This document shows, in pieces, positions 28,102 through 37,179 of a stretch of DNA of 64,000 nt. A program made the position numbers and the translations under genes. Within the stretch, counting starts at the first letter, position 1, and every line of letters starts with the position of its first letter. The notes beneath the pieces are model-generated. The model worked only from the letters and a program-made list of their open reading frames with translations, had not been told where the DNA came from and did no database searches. Source of the DNA: Williamsia soli (lineage in GTDB: Bacteria > Actinomycetota > Actinomycetes > Mycobacteriales > Mycobacteriaceae); the NCBI RefSeq assembly GCF_017377795.1, contig NZ_JAFRDR010000008.1:1-64000 (forward strand), given 5' to 3'.

Positions 28102-29552
28102 AGTTCATCCAGATGATGGACCAGCCCGTCGAACCGGGCGGGCTGGTCGAGTGGTCGCCGTACACCGACGGCGGATTGGCGCACTGGAAGGCCGATTCCC
28201 GGCCCACGTCCCACAATCACGAGCAGCACCTGCGCTCGGCATTCGAGTACCGGCTACGCCACCGCCGTGAAGGCGGACGCGAATCCTGGCTCGGGCTGGC
28301 CATCGATTTCGACGAGCCCCTGTCCATCCCTGCGATCCGCTCCACCTTCTCGATGTGGATCGACCGGCACGAGGTGCTGCGCAGTCATGTGGTCATCTGG
28401 GCCGACCGCCTGGCCCGGATGACGACGCCCCCCGGCTCGGTGAAACTGAAAATGGGCAAGGTCGGCTGGTACGGCGAACCGGGACCACTCCTGGACCAAC
28501 TCAGCGGCACCTTCGACCGGGCGACCGCGCCATTGCAGTGGCCCGCATACCTTTTCGCGACGGTCGCCCGCGAACGTTCATTCACGCTGCTGTTCGCGGC
28601 CGACCATTCGCTGGTCGACGGTTACTCGCTGATCATGGCCCAGCACGAGTTGGTGTCGCTCTACGCAGCGAGCCGCCGCAAGGTCCAACCCGACCTTCCC
28701 GCCGTGGGTTCGTACGTCGATTTCAGCGCGTACCAGCGCCGTGAGGCGGACGCGGCAGGCTCCGATCACGAGGCGATCGCAGTGTGGTCGGACTTCCTGC
28801 GCGACACCGGAGGGAAGCTCCCGGGCTTCGAACTCGGCGGTGACGCCGAACCTGCCCAGGTCGAGCCCGGCCACGAGTCCGGGGCGGACGAGCACGCCGA
28901 ACTCACCCCGCAAGGGTCGATCACCGCCGAGCTGCTCGACGACGAACAGACCAACAGATTCACCGCTGTGTGTTCGGCGGCAGGCGGCTCGCTTTTCGCC
29001 GGCGTCATGGCGGCGCTCGGCGCGGTGTATGCCGACCTCGGTGGTGGCCCGGTGATGCGGTGCGTCATCCCCCGCCACACTCGGGGCGACCAGCAGTGGT
29101 TCGGGGCCCTCGGCTGGTTCGTGGCGACCGTCCCGTTCCGGCTCGACAGCTCCCAGCCGGCCGATTTCGGCCAGGCGATCGGACGTGCCACCGAGGAACT
29201 GCGGCGGGTCCGTAAAGCATCGAGTCTGCCGTTCCTTCGCGTCGGGCAGATCCTCGGGCAGGAGTTCGACTTCCCGGAGCCGAAATTCGTGGTCTCGTTC
29301 ATAGATCTGCGGTTCGCCCCCGGTAACGCCGAGGCCGACGCCGGCCGGGCACGGGTTCTGCGCAGCCACAACTATTCGGCAGACGAGGTGTACATCTGGA
29401 TCAACCGCACGGCGTCGGGGCTGCGCATCTCGGCCCGCTTCCCCTCGCACGGTCGAACCCACAATCAGGTCGGCCGTTTCCTCGGTGCATTCGGCGATTT
29501 CCTCACCGCGATCGGCGACCAGAGCACCTACGGAAAAGTTACCCGCGAGTAG
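28098..29552 (+). CDS. Condensation-domain/PapA-like acyltransferase, AtD
   Basis: Fourth PapA-like protein, 484 aa. Motif [10 protein letters not shown] gives His170 and Asp174; early motif [13 protein letters not shown]; later [12 protein letters not shown] and [13 protein letters not shown]. It resembles AtA most (shared SRPTSH / SRPLTYDHE-type N-terminal segment, [13 protein letters not shown] against SDDEVYLWI). The ATG overlaps the sufE stop, so a lipid-assembly gene is translationally joined to the sseA-sufE pair; the conserved order would have accA3 directly after sufE. The longer upstream frame is the sufE region in another frame. Confidence 0.82.
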   Translation: MKFIQMMDQPVEPGGLVEWSPYTDGGLAHWKADSRPTSHNHEQHLRSAFEYRLRHRREGGRESWLGLAIDFDEPLSIPAIRSTFSMWIDRHEVLRSHVVIWADRLARMTTPPGSVKLKMGKVGWYGEPGPLLDQLSGTFDRATAPLQWPAYLFATVARERSFTLLFAADHSLVDGYSLIMAQHELVSLYAASRRKVQPDLPAVGSYVDFSAYQRREADAAGSDHEAIAVWSDFLRDTGGKLPGFELGGDAEPAQVEPGHESGADEHAELTPQGSITAELLDDEQTNRFTAVCSAAGGSLFAGVMAALGAVYADLGGGPVMRCVIPRHTRGDQQWFGALGWFVATVPFRLDSSQPADFGQAIGRATEELRRVRKASSLPFLRVGQILGQEFDFPEPKFVVSFIDLRFAPGNAEADAGRARVLRSHNYSADEVYIWINRTASGLRISARFPSHGRTHNQVGRFLGAFGDFLTAIGDQSTYGKVTRE

Positions 29553-29729
29553 GAAAACCGCACCGAGCGAGCGATCTGTGGGTTGGGGTCGAGCCCGGAG
29601 AACGAGGTGCTTAGACTCCATTGAGTGCTGCCGACCACGACCCGTGGCCGCGGCGGCCCACGTACCGAGACATCGATACCCGAGACAATGTCGCCGACGC
29701 TCATCCACCAGCGCCCAACAGGAGATCAA

Positions 29730-31520
<1,791 letters not shown>

Positions 31521-31874
31521 GACAGCACCATCGAGGCTGTCGAGATCAACGCAGGCGCGTGGTATCTGCGCGCCCTGCGTGATGACGACCGGGTGACCGA
31601 CCGGCCGGCGCTCGCGCTGGCCGGTGTCACCGACCCCGACTACGTGCGTGCGTGCGAACGCGGGTGGGATGACGAGACGCGATTCACCTGGGCCGTCTGT
31701 GAACCCACCACCGGCGAGATGCTCGCCGAGATCGCGATCGAACCGCTGGGCGACGAAGGCGAGGCCTGCCTGACCGGTTACGCGCGCGAGGGGTACGACG
31801 AACCCCTCGCCGCGGCACGCCCGGTGGTCCGCAGATTCGCCGAGGGCGCACTCGGTTACAGGATCGTCGGTTAG
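31521..31874 (+). pseudogene. Truncated GNAT-like acetyltransferase frame
   Basis: The frame runs straight on from the accA3 TAG in the same register. Codons from 31521 read through AWYLRALRDDDRVTDRPAL, TWAVCEPTTGEMLAEIAI and a motif-A-like REGYDEPLAAARPVVRRFAEGALGYRI before a stop. This follows the N-terminal two-thirds of a GNAT acetyltransferase but ends where the last strand and helix should begin, and the usual Q/RGxGxG/A acetyl-CoA loop is degraded. No ATG precedes it; the first usual start is GTG at 31593, which would give 93 aa. It may be a remnant, or a short protein read after re-initiation. Its end meets the opposite-strand nucleotidyltransferase gene. Confidence 0.5.
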
Positions 31875-32467
31875 AGACCGGGCCCTGGATAGTCGTGATC
31901 GAGGCCGGTGCCGAGGTCGCCGCACTCGACGTCGATGACGTCCACCCGGCCGGCGAAGAAGGCCCCTGCGCCGCGATCACCCATCAGTGAATCGAGTACG
32001 GCGCCAAAGTGATCGGCACCGATGTACGCCGGATGCCCGATCTGCCCAAGGTGGGTCGCGCGCGCCAATGCCTGTGCCGCAGGGCCTGCCGCGGCCAGCA
32101 GTCTCTCGACCTGAGCTGCCGAGACATCGGGAATGTCAACAACGTGTAAAACAACCCCGACCACACCCTGGCAGTCGCGGGCGCGAAGAAGCCCGGCGCG
32201 CACCGACTCACTCAGTCCTTCACGCCACATAGGGACCTGCACGGCCTCGGCCCCCTGGGGCATCGTCGCTGCTGCGGCACCCACCGTGACGAACACCCTG
32301 CAGCAGCCTCCTGCCAACAGTGCTGCCACGCACCGGCGTAGCCATTCACCTTGTTCTGCAAGGATCTTCGGCATTCCGTATCGCGTTCCCCCACCCGCGG
32401 CGAGCAGCACGCCCACGACCGTCGGAGTTCCGTCGACCGAGACACGTTCCTCGGGCAAACCCTTCAC
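31871..32467 (-). CDS. MocA-like NTP transferase (molybdenum cofactor cytidylyl/guanylyltransferase family)
   Basis: MobA/MocA-like nucleotidyltransferase of about 198 aa. The N-terminal loop GVLLAAGGGTRYGMPK binds the nucleotide; VVDIPDVS matches the metal-binding DxP-type motif, and GHPAYIGADHFGAVL the later conserved part. It would mature the molybdopterin cofactor for a xanthine-dehydrogenase-type enzyme, consistent with the divergent urate operon. GTG at 32467 is preferred because GGAGG lies 5 nt upstream; the long open frame beyond it is not conserved. Stop codons of this gene and the GNAT remnant overlap tail to tail. Confidence 0.72.
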   Translation of the reverse strand: MKGLPEERVSVDGTPTVVGVLLAAGGGTRYGMPKILAEQGEWLRRCVAALLAGGCCRVFVTVGAAAATMPQGAEAVQVPMWREGLSESVRAGLLRARDCQGVVGVVLHVVDIPDVSAAQVERLLAAAGPAAQALARATHLGQIGHPAYIGADHFGAVLDSLMGDRGAGAFFAGRVDVIDVECGDLGTGLDHDYPGPGL

Positions 32468-32671
32468 AGCCACCTCCCAGACACTGTCCGGCCGACGAGT
32501 GACAATGGCGAGTTCATCGCATGGCACTGCCTGTCGGCGACGATATATTGCGTTTTCTCGCCCTGCGGACAAGTCGAGTTGGGGTGATCCTTTCTCTGAG
32601 CAATACGGTCGATCCGCAAAGTGTCGACCGCTGTGCGCCCTATAGGACCCTTTCTTCCAAGAGGTATCACG

Positions 32672-34672
32672 ATGAGTAGCGAACCCGAGGCCGACTCCAC
32701 AGCCACTCCCCCCGTTCTGCCTGTCAGAAAGAAGCGGGTTCATCCTGTCGACGAGGTCCCGCCGGTCGGCAAACTCGCGGTTCTGGGCTTCCAGCACGTC
32801 ATCGCGTTCTACGCGGGCGCAGTGCTGGTCCCGCTCATCATCGCCGGCGCCATCGGCCTCGACGGCGACGCACTCACGATGCTCATCACCGCCGACCTCT
32901 TCACCTGTGGTATCGCTTCCATCCTGCAGGCGGTAGGCATCTGGAAGATCGGCGTCCGGCTTCCGCTGCTACAGGGCATCACGTTCGCCGCACTCGCGCC
33001 GGTCATCAAGATCGCCAACGACAACGGCGGAGAACGCGTGGGCCTGCTGACCGTCTACGGCGCCGTCATCTGCGCGGGCGTCTTCACCTTCCTGATCGCA
33101 CCGTTCTTCGCCAGACTGATCCGGTTCTTCCCGCCTGTCGTGACCGGAACCATCATCACGATCATCGGAATCGCGCTGCTGCCTGTCGGCATCGGGGACG
33201 CAACCACAGATCCCGCCACCCACACCTCGGACGCAGGCAACGGTCGCTGGCTGCTGTACGCGGTGGGCACCATCTTCCTGATCGTCCTCATGCAACGCTT
33301 CTTCCGTGGCTTCTGGGCGACCATCGCGGTGCTGCTGGGCCTGGTGGTCGGGACCATCGTCGCCTGGATCCTCGGCGACACGAACTTCAGCGCTGTCGGC
33401 GACGCCGACTGGGTCGGATTCACCCCGCCCTTCGCATTCGGTGCACCACGCTTCGACCTCATCGCCATCGTGATGATGATCGTGGTCATGATGATCATCG
33501 CCGTGGAATCCACCGGTTCGGTGTTCGCAACCGGTGAGATCGTCGGCAAACGCATCAAGAAGGAAGACATCGCGGCCACCGTTCGAGCGGACGGCCTGGC
33601 CACCGTGATCGGCGGCATCTTCAACTCGTTCCCCTACACCGCGTTCTCCGAGAACGTCGGGCTCGTGCGCCTCACCGGCGTCAAGAGTCGCTGGGTGGTT
33701 GCCGCAGCCGGCAGCATCATGATCCTGCTGGGCCTGCTTCCCAAAACCGCCAAGATCGTCGAAGCCATCCCCACGCCGGTGCTCGGCGGTGCCGCGATGA
33801 CCTTGTTCGCCACGGTCGCGGTGGTCGGCATCCACACCCTCGGGAAAGTCGACTTCACCGACCACCGGAACCTGATCATCGTCAGCACGTCACTCGCCAT
33901 GGGTCTGTACGTGGAGTTCAGCCAGTCCTCGACACCGTCGGAGGTCATCGTCGACGGCAACGTGGTCGAGGTACCGGGTATGTCCGGCGTCGATCAGGCC
34001 GTGCCCGGGGTTCTGCTCCAGATCCCGTTCGGGGCCGGAATCACCATGGGTGCCATCACCGCGTTGCTGCTGAACCTGTTGTTCTTCCACACCGGCAGTC
34101 GCGGTGTCGCGATCGCAGGTGGCGGCTCGATCCGCTTGGCCGAGATCAACAAGATGAGCCTGGAGAAGTTCCGAGAGACCTTTGGCGGGCTGGTACAGAA
34201 CGTGACGTGGGTCGTCGACGCGGCGTACGAGCAGCGTCCGTTCGACAATGCCCATGACCTGCGGGCTTCCTTCCAGGACGCGCTCCTCACCGGCAGCGAC
34301 GAGCAGCAACTGGAATTGATCCGGGCGTTCCCCGATCTCGACGCCGAGGACGAGGTCGGCGACATGATCGCCTCAGATCACACCGCGTTGTCCAATCTCG
34401 AAGAGGAAGAGCACGATAACATCGTCGAGTTGGCAAAAGCCTATCGTCAGCAGTTCGGTTTCCCGCTGGTGATCTGCGCCAGAGAGACCGAGCGGTATGA
34501 GCGCGTACTCCGGAATGGCTGGACTCGCATGGACAATGCAGCAGGCAGCGAGAAGTCGTTTGCGTTGATCGAGATAGCGAAGATCGCGAACTACCGATTC
34601 GACGATCTCGTGGCAGACGCCAATCCCATTGTGTCGGCGCGGTTCAACCGTTTCCAAGACGTGATGGGCTGA
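32672..34672 (+). CDS. NCS2 purine permease fused to a degenerate OHCU-decarboxylase-like domain
   Basis: Fusion of 666 aa. Residues 25-495 are an NCS2 xanthine/urate-type permease: LQHV-type FQHVIAFYAGAVLVP, LLQGITFAALAP, VESTGSVFATGEIVGK and NSFPYTAFSENVGLVRLTG. Residues 496-666 follow the OHCU decarboxylase fold: FGGLVQNVTWVVDAA, QRPFDNA, LELIRAFPDLD, YRQQFGFPLVI and ALIEIAKIANYRFDDL. The catalytic His of HPDL is Phe here (about residue 553), and the SxxEQ Glu is not found at its expected place, so the domain is probably not a decarboxylase. ATG 32672 with GAGGT upstream. First gene of the urate operon, 20 bp before uraD. Confidence 0.85.
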   Translation: MSSEPEADSTATPPVLPVRKKRVHPVDEVPPVGKLAVLGFQHVIAFYAGAVLVPLIIAGAIGLDGDALTMLITADLFTCGIASILQAVGIWKIGVRLPLLQGITFAALAPVIKIANDNGGERVGLLTVYGAVICAGVFTFLIAPFFARLIRFFPPVVTGTIITIIGIALLPVGIGDATTDPATHTSDAGNGRWLLYAVGTIFLIVLMQRFFRGFWATIAVLLGLVVGTIVAWILGDTNFSAVGDADWVGFTPPFAFGAPRFDLIAIVMMIVVMMIIAVESTGSVFATGEIVGKRIKKEDIAATVRADGLATVIGGIFNSFPYTAFSENVGLVRLTGVKSRWVVAAAGSIMILLGLLPKTAKIVEAIPTPVLGGAAMTLFATVAVVGIHTLGKVDFTDHRNLIIVSTSLAMGLYVEFSQSSTPSEVIVDGNVVEVPGMSGVDQAVPGVLLQIPFGAGITMGAITALLLNLLFFHTGSRGVAIAGGGSIRLAEINKMSLEKFRETFGGLVQNVTWVVDAAYEQRPFDNAHDLRASFQDALLTGSDEQQLELIRAFPDLDAEDEVGDMIASDHTALSNLEEEEHDNIVELAKAYRQQFGFPLVICARETERYERVLRNGWTRMDNAAGSEKSFALIEIAKIANYRFDDLVADANPIVSARFNRFQDVMG

Positions 34673-34692
34673 TACGAAAGGCAGGAGAATCC

Positions 34693-35232
34693 GTGCGACG
34701 AGTCGACTGGCGCGGTGTCGAGAGCTTCAACGAACTGAGCGACCGCCAAGCCATCCACGCCCTCTACGAGTGCTGCACCTCGCGGATCTGGGCGATCCGG
34801 GTTGCGGCAGGGCGGCCGTTCACCGACGACGAAGCACTGTTCGAGCGTGCGGATCTGATCTTGGCCGAGCTCACCGAATCCGATCTCGACGAGGCCCTCG
34901 ACGGGCACCCACGCATCGGTGACCGTGCCGACAACCCGTCGTCGGCCGACGAGCAATCTGGGGTCGTTGGTGCCGACGCCGCGACCATCGACGAGCTCAA
35001 GAAGTGCAACGCCGAGTACGAGAGCAAGTTCGGTCACGTCTATCTCGTGTTCGCCAATGGCAGACCGGCAGCCGAGTTGCTGTCCATCCTCAAAGAGCGG
35101 ATGGGCAACGACCCGCAGACGGAACGACGGGTCATGCGAATGGAACTGGGGAAGATCAACCGTCGGCGGTTGCGAGTGATGCTCGAGCCCGCGGTCCATT
35201 ACGTCGACGAGGAGGAAGGTGCTCGCCCGTGA
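34693..35232 (+). CDS. uraD: 2-oxo-4-hydroxy-4-carboxy-5-ureidoimidazoline (OHCU) decarboxylase
   Basis: OHCU decarboxylase, 179 aa, GTG start with AGGAG upstream. It makes S-allantoin from OHCU, the last step of the urate pathway. The catalytic set is present: His72 in GHPRIGDR, Glu87 in SADEQSG and the Arg in the terminal ELGKINRRRL. FGHVYLVFANGR is typical of the actinobacterial subgroup. It follows the permease fusion and overlaps the hydrolase gene (GTGA), so the operon encodes an intact decarboxylase in addition to the degenerate fused domain. Confidence 0.93.
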   Translation: MRRVDWRGVESFNELSDRQAIHALYECCTSRIWAIRVAAGRPFTDDEALFERADLILAELTESDLDEALDGHPRIGDRADNPSSADEQSGVVGADAATIDELKKCNAEYESKFGHVYLVFANGRPAAELLSILKERMGNDPQTERRVMRMELGKINRRRLRVMLEPAVHYVDEEEGARP

Positions 35233-35555
35233 CCGGCTTGAGCACCCACGTCCTCGATGCGGTCACCGGACTTCCCGCGCCTGGGTTGACCGTCACACTG
35301 CATGACGATGCCGGAGTCGAATTGGCCTCGGCGATCACCGATTCCGACGGCCGCATCGCTTCGGTGACCGGAGGTGACCTCGCCGAAGGAATCTATCGCC
35401 TCACGTTCGACACCGGTTCATGGTTCAGCGCGAGGGAGATCGAGAACTTCTATCCGGAGGTGACCATCGCGTTCGCCGTCGTGGACACCACGCGGCACCA
35501 TCATGTACCGCTGCTGCTCAGCCCGTTTGCATATTCCACCTACCGCGGCAGCTGA
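35229..35555 (+). CDS. uraH: 5-hydroxyisourate hydrolase (transthyretin-like)
   Basis: HIU hydrolase of 108 aa, transthyretin fold. It opens 5-hydroxyisourate made by uricase to OHCU. Diagnostic parts: the N-terminal LSTHVLDAVTGLPAPGL with the catalytic His, FFPEVTIAF-like NFYPEVTIAFAV, HHHVPLLLSPFAYSTYRGS with the C-terminal YRGS signature. GTG start overlaps the uraD stop by GTGA. Placed between uraD and uricase, the order of pathway genes in many actinobacteria. Confidence 0.95.
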   Translation: MTGLSTHVLDAVTGLPAPGLTVTLHDDAGVELASAITDSDGRIASVTGGDLAEGIYRLTFDTGSWFSAREIENFYPEVTIAFAVVDTTRHHHVPLLLSPFAYSTYRGS

Positions 35556-35581
35556 TAAAAGGGAAAGAGACTAGAAGCACC

Positions 35582-36490
35582 ATGGGCATCATTCTGGGCG
35601 AGAACCAGTACGGCAAAGCCGAGAACCGCGTCGTTCGGATCTATCGCGATACCCCGCGACACGAGATCAAGGACATCAACGTCGGCAGTGCACTGCGCGG
35701 CGACTTCTCCGCCGCCCACACCGACGGTGACCAACGGAAGGTCCTGCCGACCGACACCCAGAAGCAGACGGCCTACGCCTACGCCAAGGAAAAGGGCATC
35801 TCGAGTATCGAGCAGTACGGCCTCGACCTCGCCCACCATTTCGTCGATGACAACGATCCCGTCGACGGGGCCCGTATCGAGATCGAGGAGTACGCCTGGG
35901 AACGAGCGGTGGTGGACGGCAAGGAACACAACCACACGTGGGTTCGCAAGGGTCAGGAAATCCGCACGGCCGACATCACCGTCGAAGGCAAGGGCGATGC
36001 CCAAAAGACCTGGGTCATCGGAGGTCTGAAGGATCTGGTCGTCCTGAAGTCGACGGGATCGGAGTTCCACGACTTCCTCGAAGACGAGTACACCATCCTG
36101 CAACCGACCACCGACCGCGTGATGTCGACATCCCTGGTCGCAAAGTGGCGCTTCACGACCACCGACGTCGATTGGGAAGCGATTTATCCCGCCATCAAGC
36201 AGATCATCGTCGACAAGTTCGCCACGGTCCAGTCATTGGCGTTGCAGCAGACGCTGTATCAGATGGGCAAGACCATCCTGGAGACGTACGACTACATCGC
36301 CGAGGTCAAGTTGTCCGCTCCGAACATCCATCATTTTGTCTACGACCTCTCCCCTTTCGGCGTCGAGAACAACAAAGAGGTGTTCAACGCCGACGACCGT
36401 CCCTACGGTTTGATCCAGGCCACCGTCACCCGCGATGATGCTCCCGACGCAGGTCCGTCGTGGACGCAGCAGATGGCTTGGCTCGGCTAG
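35582..36490 (+). CDS. uox: Urate oxidase (uricase)
   Basis: Cofactor-free uricase of 302 aa that oxidises urate to 5-hydroxyisourate. Two tunnelling-fold (T-fold) repeats are present; the signature VLPTDTQKQTAYAYAKEKG holds the catalytic Thr, preceded by Lys-containing NRVVRIYRD; VLKSTGSEFHDF and the C-terminal NIHHFVYDLSPFGVENNKEVF are conserved. ATG at 35582 with GGGAAAGAGA upstream; 26 bp after uraH. Last gene of the urate operon, followed by a strong stem-loop shared with the convergent amidase gene. Confidence 0.95.
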   Translation: MGIILGENQYGKAENRVVRIYRDTPRHEIKDINVGSALRGDFSAAHTDGDQRKVLPTDTQKQTAYAYAKEKGISSIEQYGLDLAHHFVDDNDPVDGARIEIEEYAWERAVVDGKEHNHTWVRKGQEIRTADITVEGKGDAQKTWVIGGLKDLVVLKSTGSEFHDFLEDEYTILQPTTDRVMSTSLVAKWRFTTTDVDWEAIYPAIKQIIVDKFATVQSLALQQTLYQMGKTILETYDYIAEVKLSAPNIHHFVYDLSPFGVENNKEVFNADDRPYGLIQATVTRDDAPDAGPSWTQQMAWLG

Positions 36491-36496
36491 CCCCCT

Positions 36497-36563
36497 CCCG
36501 ATGATGGGTCGTTTTGGGGAACAAAACCGCAGGTGGGGTTCGCCAAAACAACCCATTATCGGG
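36497..36563 (+). terminator. Stem-loop with 21-bp stem and conserved 25-nt loop, copy A
   Basis: Arms 36497-36517 and 36543-36563 pair over 21 positions with one G-U wobble and one C-A mismatch (left arm CCCGATGATGGGTCGTTTTG). The 25-nt loop contains GAACAAAACC, then CAGGT. It lies 6 bp after the uricase stop and overlaps the end of the convergent amidase gene, so it can terminate both transcripts. The loop, not the stem, is shared with the element at 46877. Confidence 0.75.
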
Positions 36564-37179
36564 GAGTCAGCTGGGATAGCGCGTCGACGAGACCGAGCAC
36601 GTCCGCGTACTTCGCCTGCAGGTCGAGAAGATTCGCATCGTGCAACTGCGGTTCCCGGTCTCCGCAGGCGTCGGCGACCACCAGTGGCCGGAATCCGTGT
36701 TGCAACGCGTCGGTGGCGCTGGCGCGGATGCAACCGGAGGTGCTCAGACCACAGATGTAGAGCGTGTCGATGCCGGCCGCGGTCAGGGTCGCGGCCAGTG
36801 ATGTCCCGAAGAAGGCGCTGGCATACTGCTTCGTGATCACCGTCTCCCCTGGCTCGGGACGAGGATCGGGGACGAACTCCGCAAGCGGTGACCCCTCCTC
36901 GAACACCGTCAGAGCCGGTATCTTCCGCACGAACAATCCGCCGTCGAGTCCGCCGGGCTGATAACTGACGCGAGTGAAGATCACCGGGATCCCCGCCGCG
37001 CGAGCCGCGCCCACCAGTGCCGCCGACGCTGCTACCGCATCGTCGACCGGCGCCCGCAGCGGCGAGGAGTCGTCCAGATAGGCCATCGCCAGATCGATGG
37101 CCAGCACTGCCGGACTGCGGCCCGGCCCGAGCTGTCCGGCGAACCCTGACTCGTGGTAGGACGCGAGCGTATCGCTCAC
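36556..37179 (-). CDS. Isochorismatase-fold amidase (N-carbamoylsarcosine amidase-like)
   Basis: Cysteine hydrolase of the isochorismatase superfamily, 207 aa. The catalytic triad is Asp29 (VLAIDLAMAY), Lys117 (TVITKQYASAFFG) and Cys150 (GLSTSGCIRAS); the TSGCIRAS form is that of N-carbamoylsarcosine amidase and related ureido/amide hydrolases. It probably removes the carbamoyl group released by the upstream HyuAB. GTG at 37179 overlaps the hyuB stop (GTGA), so it is the last gene of that operon. The true substrate is not shown by the sequence. Confidence 0.82.
   Translation of the reverse strand: MSDTLASYHESGFAGQLGPGRSPAVLAIDLAMAYLDDSSPLRAPVDDAVAASAALVGAARAAGIPVIFTRVSYQPGGLDGGLFVRKIPALTVFEEGSPLAEFVPDPRPEPGETVITKQYASAFFGTSLAATLTAAGIDTLYICGLSTSGCIRASATDALQHGFRPLVVADACGDREPQLHDANLLDLQAKYADVLGLVDALSQLTPR

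Noticed and set aside
13556-29729. Search for transposase, integrase, tRNA or direct-repeat junctions flanking the glycolipid cluster
   Set aside because: None could be recognised by eye, so no mobile element or attachment site is claimed for the insertion.
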